From UBA4742 sp963734965 (GTDB taxonomy: Bacteria > Actinomycetota > Acidimicrobiia > Acidimicrobiales > Acidimicrobilacustridaceae), in the NCBI GenBank assembly GCA_963734965.1, contig CAVTJK010000003.1, positions 1,240,001 through 1,304,000 of the forward strand: a DNA stretch of 64,000 bases, in the 5' to 3' direction. Below the pieces are notes generated by a model, which saw only the letters and a program-made list of their open reading frames with translations, did not search any database and was not told the DNA's origin. Shown in pieces: positions 55,776 to 64,000 of this stretch (the stretch's first letter is position 1; every line of letters begins with the position of its first letter). The position numbers and the translations under genes are program-made.

Positions 55776-56298
55776 CGTAGTAGTGGTGGCGGCACAGGCC
55801 CTGGCCGCGGACCGCTCGGGTGCAGCCCTCGACGGAGCAGATCGATGGGCCCTGGCCCCACCGGGTGGGATGCATCGCCTCATACGAATCGAGTGCCTGC
55901 CGCCATTGTTCGAACTGGGTCCACTTGGCCGTGTATCGAGGAAGGAAGCGCTCGGCGAACGGGATCACCGCCGAACGATGCGACCGGATCGAGTTGGCCA
56001 CGTACCGGGTCTGGGCCAGCCAGCGCTCGTTCCTGGGACGCAGCGCCGTGACCGACCCGACGCCCAGGAAGGACTGCAGCGCGACGAGGAGGTCGCGGTC
56101 ACGATCGGCCATCGAGACGCTGAACACGAATCGCAGGCGCGGGTCGCCGTTCGCGAACGGCGGCAGCTTGCGCGTGACCAGGAACGACCCTTCGCCGGCG
56201 ACGAGGCCGCCGAGGAAGCTGCCCGCCGCTGCGAAGGTGGTTGCAAGTGCATCTACAAGAGTGGAGCTAGAGGGACTCGAACCCTCGGCCTCTTCCAT
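55759..56298 (-). CDS. LAGLIDADG-family homing endonuclease-like protein 1, frame continuous with tRNA-Ala
   Basis: About 165 residues outside the tRNA: a LAGLIDADG-like motif SFLGGLVAGEGSFLV, the alpha/beta core (RFVFSVSMADRDRDLLVALQSFLGV region), and a C-terminal zinc-knuckle-like CSVEGCTRAVRGQGLCRHHYY. There is no start codon in this frame between the tRNA and the motif: the nearest is ATG 56298, inside the tRNA gene, and the frame stays open to 56397. Alternatively ATG 56252 (MHLQPPSQ), 9 nt after the tRNA, is the start and one base is missing or extra near the GGCGGGC at about 56225. Co-transcription with the tRNA is likely. Confidence 0.65.
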   Translation of the reverse strand: MEEAEGSSPSSSTLVDALATTFAAAGSFLGGLVAGEGSFLVTRKLPPFANGDPRLRFVFSVSMADRDRDLLVALQSFLGVGSVTALRPRNERWLAQTRYVANSIRSHRSAVIPFAERFLPRYTAKWTQFEQWRQALDSYEAMHPTRWGQGPSICSVEGCTRAVRGQGLCRHHYYDATGW

Positions 56299-56334
56299 GC
56301 CATGGAAGCGCTCTACCACCTGAGCTATAGCCCC
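56262..56334 (-). tRNA. tRNA-Ala (anticodon GGC)
   Basis: Minus strand cloverleaf: acceptor GGGGCTA pairs with TAGCTCC including the G3:U70 pair that specifies alanine; anticodon stem CTTCC/GGAAG with loop ATGGCAT (anticodon GGC); T loop GTTCGAGTC. Discriminator A; CCA is not encoded. The first LAGLIDADG gene begins immediately after it. Confidence 0.95.
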
Positions 56335-56459
56335 AAGAGGAGGAGTCACCATACCACCGGCCACCCGCTGCTCGAATCGGTCGCACACCAAACACATGTA
56401 CCCAGACTACGACCTGGGTGTGACAGTGAACTTGTTTCGGACCGTCCTGGGCGCGTCAG

Positions 56460-56465
56460 TACGAT
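56460..56465 (+). promoter_or_regulatory. -10 hexamer of leuS, leaderless type
   Basis: TACGAT lies 6 nt before the leuS ATG with no Shine-Dalgarno between. Confidence 0.45.
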
Positions 56466-56471
56466 GCCGAG

Positions 56472-58937
<2,466 letters not shown>

Positions 58938-58947
58938 CGGCGATCGT

Positions 58948-59959
58948 TCACGCCGCCTTCAGGGCCTCGACGACCGGGAGCCAGGTCTCGGGATCGCTCT
59001 GGTAGGGCGCATAGAAGCTGATGCGATCGACGATGTCGCCGTAGCGGGCGTGCAGCTCGGCCGCCAGCCGATCGGGCTCGGCCACGACGGCGAAGGTGTT
59101 CAGCATCTCGTCGTCGATGAGCTCACCCATCTCGACCCACTCGCCGCGCTTGGACATGGCGTTGAGCTCGGTCTGCAGATCGCCCCAGCCGTGCAGCTCG
59201 AGGACGCCGCGGTACGCCGGGGTCGAGCCGTAGAACGCGATCTGGCGGCGCACGCCCGTGGCCGACTCGGCCATCTCGTCCTCGTTGGTGCCCGTGACGA
59301 CGAAGGCGGGACCCGAGATCTCGAAGTCGTCCAGCGAGCGTCCGGCCTTGACCAGACCACGTTCGAGGGCGGGGAGGGTGATCTCGCGGAGGTAGCGCTC
59401 GGTCGTGAAGCCGTGGCAGAGGAACCCGTCGCACGTCTCGCCCGCGACCTCGGTCATCAGCTCGCCGACGCCGGCCAGGAAGACCTTGGCGTTGCCGTAC
59501 TTGTTCGGGCCCGGATCGAAGAACGGGGTCATCAGGCTGTGGGTGTAGAAGTCACCCTTGAAGTCGAGCTTGGTGCCGTTGTTCCAGCCGTCCCAGATGG
59601 CGCGCATGGCCAGGATGAACTCGCGCATGCGGGCCGCCGGGTGCGACCACTCCATGCTGAACCGCTTGGTGATGTGCGGCTTGATCTGCGATCCGAGGCC
59701 CAACAGGAACCGGCCCTGCGAGTAGGTCTGCAGGTCGTAGGCGATCTGGGCCAGGTTCATGGGGTTGCGAGCGAAGGCCACGGCGATGCCCGTGCCCAGC
59801 TGCACCCGTTCGCGTGTGCTCGGCGGCCAGCAGCAGGGGGAAGAACGGATCGTGTGACGTCTCGGCCGACCACAGTCCGTCATAGCCGGCTGCCTCGGCC
59901 TGGTGTGCGGCGGTCTGGACCTGGCCCAGGCCGCCTCCGATGCCCCCGTCGACCTTCAT
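58948..59959 (-). pseudogene. F420-dependent LLM-class oxidoreductase (TIGR03617-like), frame broken once
   Basis: ATG 59959 gives MKVDGGIGGGLGQVQTAAHQ, then GYDGLWSAETSHDPFFPLLLAAEHT; near 59818 the sequence passes to the next frame (RERVQLGTGIAVAFARNPMN) and continues to the stop. Segments such as QGRFLLGLGSQIKPHITKRF and SHPAARMREFILAMRAIWD identify the luciferase-like TIM barrel of the TIGR03617 kind. Joined length about 336 residues. Uses F420H2 to reduce an unknown substrate. TAGGGT on the minus strand (59966-59971) is 6 nt before the ATG, a leaderless type. Confidence 0.82.
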
Positions 59960-60046
59960 GGCCGCACCCTATACGGGACGGCTCGCTCCGCCCACTGGGG
60001 ACCGACCGCCGAGATCGCCCCAGCCGCGGCGCCGATCGGCAAGAAT

Positions 60047-60069
60047 TTGCAGAGGCTATGCAATAGGGT
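60047..60069 (+). promoter_or_regulatory. Inverted repeat and -10 candidate upstream of the ABC permease gene
   Basis: TTGCA (60047-60051) and TGCAA (60059-60063) are inverted with a 7-nt spacer, immediately followed by TAGGGT (60064-60069). Could be an operator next to the promoter of the transporter genes. Confidence 0.35.
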
Positions 60070-60144
60070 TCGCGGAGAGGAACATCCTGGGGATGGCCGA
60101 AGGTCCATTGGACCAACGGTCGACATAGAAGGGGGAAGCACCAG

Positions 60145-62362
60145 TTGGGTGCCACGATTCAGTCGGCGCGTGTGCGATCCGTCGTGTCCACGTTCGCCCC
60201 CGCGGCCGCGATCCTCGTCCTGACCCTCGTGTTCTTCCCCATGCCGGCGGGGGTGGTGGCCCAAGGGCTGCTCATCGGTCTGCTCGGCGCCATGGTCGCG
60301 GTCGGCATGGCCCTCATCTATCGGGCCAACCGGATCCTCAACTTCGCCCAGGCCGAGCTCGGCGCCACGCCGGCGGTGTTGGTGGTCACCCTCGTGGTCT
60401 ACGCCGGATGGAACTACTTCCTCTCCCTCGCCATCGGGATCGTCGCCGCCATCCTGCTCGGCGCCATCATCGAGCTCGCCATCATCCGCCGCTTCTTCCG
60501 TTCACCGCGCCTGATCCTCACCGTGGCCACGCTCGGGCTGGGGCGAGCTGCTCTCGCTGGGCGCCATCCTCTTGCCGCTGATCTGGGACAAGCGGCCCTC
60601 GACCATCCAGGTTCACTTCCCGCTGACGTTCCACTTCACCATCGAGCCGATCGTGTTCTCGGCCGACCACCTCGTCGCGCTCATCGTGGCGCCGCTGGCA
60701 CTGCTCGGTGTGGCCGTGATGCTGCGGTTCACCAGCATCGGCATCGCCATACGGGCCAGCGCCGAGGGCGCCGATCGGGCCAGCCTGCTCGGGGTGCCGG
60801 TCAAGCGGCTGCAGACGGTCGTCTGGTCGGTGGCCGCGCTGCTCTCGTTCGTCGGGGTCTTCCTGCAGGCGGGGATCCAGGGCCTGCCGGTCCTCACCGG
60901 GCTCGAACCTGACCGTGCTGCTGGCCGCCCTGGCCGCCCTGATGCTCGGCAACCTGGTCGACCTGCCCGCCGTGGCCGTGTCGGCGGTGGCTCTCGGCCT
61001 GCTGCAGCAGGGCATCACCTGGAACTACCCGACCAACCCGGAGCTGGTCGAGCCCATCTTCGCCGTGGTCATCGTGGTGTGCCTGTTGGTGCGCAAGGTC
61101 GGCGATCGACCCGCGCCGACCAGGACACGTCGTCGAGCTGGAAGGTGTCGGACGAGGTTCGACCGGTACCGCAGGGAGCTGCAGTCGCTGCCCGAGGTGC
61201 GCGCCGTGCGCTGGGGTGGCGGTCTGCTGGCCGATCGGCGTGGTGCTGTCGCTGCCGCTCTGGTTCGGTGTCGGCGATCAGGTGAAGGCCGCGGCCGCGG
61301 TGATCTTCGTCATCATCGCGCTGTCGGTCGTGGTGCTCACCGGATGGGCCGGCCAGGTGTCGCTCGGGCAGATGTCCTTCGCCGCCTTCGGGGCCGCGGT
61401 CGGGGCGTACGCCACGATCAACTGGAATCTCGACCTGAGCCTCAGCCTGCTGCTCGCCGGCTTCGTGGGTTCGGTGGTTGCGCTCGTGGTGCGGCTTGCC
61501 CGCGCTGCGACTGACGCGGCTTCTTCCTGGCCGTGACGACGCTGGCCTTCGCCCTGGCCACGTCGGCCTACTTCCTCAACGTGCAGCACTTCGCGTGGGT
61601 GCCGGACCCGAACACCGATCGTCGATCGACCCAAGTTGTTCGGCGTCATCGACCTGGACGTCGCAGCGCAACTACTACTAGGTGTGCGTGGTGGTGCTGG
61701 CGCTCGTGATGCGGCGCCGTGCGTGGCATCCGTCGCAGTCGCACCGGACGGGTGCTGCTGGCCCTGCGCGAGAACGAACGAGGCGCCCAGTCCTACGGCA
61801 TCAACGTGCTGCGGGCGAAGTTGACCGCCTTCGCCCTGTCCGGGCTTCCTCGCCGCGGTGGGCGGGTGCCTGCTGGTCCATCTGCTCGGCGGGTTCAGCC
61901 CCGACACCTACGGGGCCGACCAGAGCTTCATCGTGTTCACCGCCGCGGTGGTCGGCGGCCTCGGGTCGCTGCTGGGGGCCGGCACTCGGTTCGCTGTACC
62001 TGAAGGGCTCGCAGTGGTGGTTGCCCGGCCCGAGTGGCAGACGCTCGCGTCGGCCGTCGGCGTGCTGCTCGTGCTGATGATCATCCCCGGCGGCATCGGT
62101 GACGTCTGATCTACCGGGTTCGTGACGCGGCCCTGCGTTGGATCGCCGACGCGGCGCGGGCTCATCGTGCCCAGCCTGGTGGCCGACACGGCGGTTCCGA
62201 CCGACGAGATCAGCGGCCGAGCGCGGCCGAAGCGGCGGAGGACGTTCGCCGCTGATCGAGGACGGGGGCCTTCGACCTCGGGATCGAGCCGATCGTCGAG
62301 GCGGTCATACCGCCGCGAACCGACCCGGCCACTCCGGTGGCTCGAGCGGAGTCCAACCGTGA
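60145..62362 (+). pseudogene. Branched-chain amino-acid-type ABC permease, apparent LivH-LivM fusion, many frame breaks
   Basis: From TTG 60145 (GGGGGAAG 6 nt ahead) a LivH-like permease is encoded: QGLLIGLLGAMVAVGMALIYRANRILNFAQAELG, then, after a frame change near 60545, LLSLGAILLPLIWDKRPSTI, and after another near 60905, LTVLLAALAALMLGNLVD. Without an evident stop it passes into a LivM-like half (VVLTGWAGQVSLGQMSFAAF, FFLAVTTLAFALATSAYFLN, GRVLLALRENERGAQSYGINV, VFTAAVVGGLGSLLGA) and a hydrophilic tail (LRWIADRRGLIVPSLVADT-like). About ten frame changes occur. The stop at 62360-62362 overlaps the next start by 4 nt. Translocates branched-chain amino acids, amides or related solutes. Confidence 0.65.
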
Positions 62363-64000
62363 TCGCCATCGCCCCCGTCACCCCGCAAGGTTCGGGTCCC
62401 TGGCACGAACGCCTGATGGTGGCGCTGCGCCATCCGGCCAAGTGGATCACCGATCTGTCCGGAGGCGGACCCATCTACGCCCTGGCCATCCTGTTCGGCT
62501 TCAACATGGTCGAGGAGATGGACCGCGACTGCGTTCGGGCTGTTGATCCCGAACATCCGAGACGTCGTTCCACATGACCAACGCCGGGATCCTGTCGCTC
62601 GTGGCGGTGGCCTCGCTGCTCGGGCTCTCGCTGACGGTGCCGATCGCCCAGATGGCCGACAGCCACAACCGGGTGCGGCTCATGTTGCTCGGCGGCGCGG
62701 TGTTCGCCTTCTTCTCGGTCGGGAACCGGCCTGGCCATGTTCGTCTGGGTGCTGTGCATCATGCGGCCGGGGTCGGGTGTCGGGGTGGCCACGGCGCTGC
62801 CGACCCACAACTCGCTGCTGTCGGACTGGTTCCCGATCTCGTCGCGACCCGCGCGTGTTCTCGTTCTACCGGCTCGCCAACGCCATCGGCGCCTTCGTGG
62901 GCCCGTTCTTGGCCGGGCTGCTGGCCGCCTACGTCGGCTGGCGGCCGCCCTTCATCGTCCTCGCCGTTCCCATGGTCGTGCTGGTGATGCTCGGGTTCAC
63001 GCTCCACGAGCCGATGCGCGGGATGCAGGAGCGCGAGGCCATGGGCATGGAGGGCGAGGCCCTCCTGACCGAGGAGCTGCCGCCGTCGTTCGCCGAGTCG
63101 TGGCGGATGGTGTGGAAGGTCGACAGCCTCCGCCGGGTCTTCTACGCCTTGCCCTTCCTGGCCGCTTCCATCATCGGCTTCGCCTCGTTGGCCGCGCTCC
63201 TCTACCAGGACGCCTTCGGCCTCGACACGCTGCAGCGCTCGTACATCGCGGCGATCACCGAGCCGGTGCAGATCGTCGGACTGGTCATCGGGGCCCGCTT
63301 CGGCACCAAGCTCATCATGAAGGACCCGTCGCTCATCATGCGCTTCCTGGCCTTGACCTCCGTCGTCACGGCCGCCTTCCTCGTGGTGTTCGCGCTCGCC
63401 CCTTGGTTGTGGCTCACGGTCCTGGCCAACATGGCCATCGCCGCCAGCCTGGCCATCGTCGGTCCGGGGGTGTTCGCCGCCCTGTCGCTCGGCATCCCGC
63501 CGCGGGCCAGATCGATGGGCTTCTCGTTGGGTGCCATCTGGGTCATACCCGGGCTCATCGTGCTGCCCATCGTCGGGGCCATCTCGGATGGCATCGGCAT
63601 CCGTCCCGGCATGCTCTTCATGGTCCCGGTGTTCGTCGTGGGCGGCGGTGATCCTCGCCGGCGCCGGGCGGGTGCTCAACGAGGACATCAAGCAGGTGTG
63701 GACGATGGCCGCCGCTCGGTCCGAGGTGCTCTACGAACGACGGCAGGGCCGCGTCAAGCTGTTGCTGTGCCGTCAGCTCCAGGTGTTCTACGGCAACGTG
63801 CAGGTGTTGTTCGACGTCGACTTCGAGATCGACGAGGGGGAGATCGTCGCCCTGCTCGGCACGAACGGCGCCGGCAAGTCGACGCTGCTGAAGGCCATCT
63901 GCGGTGTGGTCGAGTGCGACAAGGGGGCGGTCATCTTCGACGGGCGCGACATCACCCACGCCCCGCCGAACGAGATCGCCGCCATCGGCATCACGCCAGG
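62359..64000 (+). pseudogene. MFS-like membrane domain fused to LivF/LivG-type ABC ATPase (frame broken; 3' end outside window)
   Basis: GTG 62359 (VIAIAPVTPQGSGPWHERLM) with GGAG 7 nt upstream. An MFS-like half follows: ALAILFGFNMVEEMDRD, LSLVAVASLLGLSLTVPIAQMAD with the loop ADSHNRVRLMLLG, and from 62880 to about 63645 further helices. Without a stop it continues through a linker (RVLNEDIKQVWTMAAARSEV) into an ABC domain: LLLCRQLQVFYGNVQVLFDV and Walker A LLGTNGAGKSTLLKAICGVV, running off the window. Frame changes near 62530, 62725, 62855 and 63645. The ATPase probably energises the LivHM-like permease; the MFS part may be a structural or substrate-selecting addition. Confidence 0.7.

Noticed and set aside
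55413..56334. Group I intron in tRNA-Ala
   Set aside because: The tRNA folds completely without interruption in the anticodon arm, so the endonuclease genes lie outside it.

Overview
The window is high-GC bacterial DNA with an actinobacterial gene order: tig-clpP-clpX-folC-ndk, mreBCD-mrdA-rodA, a TIGR03960/TIGR03936-type pair ahead of rng, rplU-rpmA, obgE-proB, proA, and nadD-LCP-rsfS. The F420-dependent LLM oxidoreductase, SCO6745-like protein, SARP and PaaX regulators, a DUF2510-type tail and TIGR03936-type protein all fit Actinobacteriota. The best guess is class Acidimicrobiia or a near relative; that is inference, since no rRNA is present.

Layout. 1-10.3 kb is accessory: a SARP/BTAD regulator (cut by the window edge) divergent from a methyltransferase and a PIG-L deacetylase, a frame-disrupted MFS exporter, a secreted protein of unknown function, a broken RidA gene, an SCO6745-like protein, tRNA-Pro, an SGNH hydrolase, a class V aminotransferase-fold enzyme and an orphan nuoF-like gene. 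10.4-28.3 kb is core: protein quality control, folate, nucleotide metabolism, the elongasome, RNase E/G, ribosomal proteins L21/L27 and a dGTPase-like HD protein. 28.7-31.7 kb holds three TadE/TadG-like pilus-assembly genes, the last with many frame breaks. 31.8-45 kb: obgE, proBA, pspA/murJ divergent pair, an FtsX/MacB-type ABC exporter with a lipoprotein hydrolase, a glycosyltransferase remnant, and a MoxR-VWA pair. 44.4-52.9 kb is mostly minus strand: DUF2510 protein, GerMN lipoprotein, PaaX regulator, APS reductase and sulfite reductase behind a possible leader peptide, class II DAHP synthase, a sigma-70 factor and a sulfotransferase. 53-59 kb: nadD, LCP protein, rsfS, two LAGLIDADG endonuclease genes abutting tRNA-Ala, leuS. 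59-64 kb: an LLM oxidoreductase divergent from a branched-chain amino-acid-type ABC system in which LivH and LivM look fused and the ATPase is fused to an MFS-like membrane domain.

Two window-wide patterns stand out. First, many genes carry a TANNNT hexamer 5-9 nt before the start codon and no Shine-Dalgarno sequence, so leaderless transcription seems common. Second, reading-frame breaks are concentrated in accessory genes and in 60-64 kb, several at C runs; they are either consensus indel errors (long-read assembly) or real decay. Gene ends in those regions should be read with that in mind. Three families of palindromic intergenic repeats are present. No CRISPR array, rRNA, insertion sequence or recognisable riboswitch was seen.
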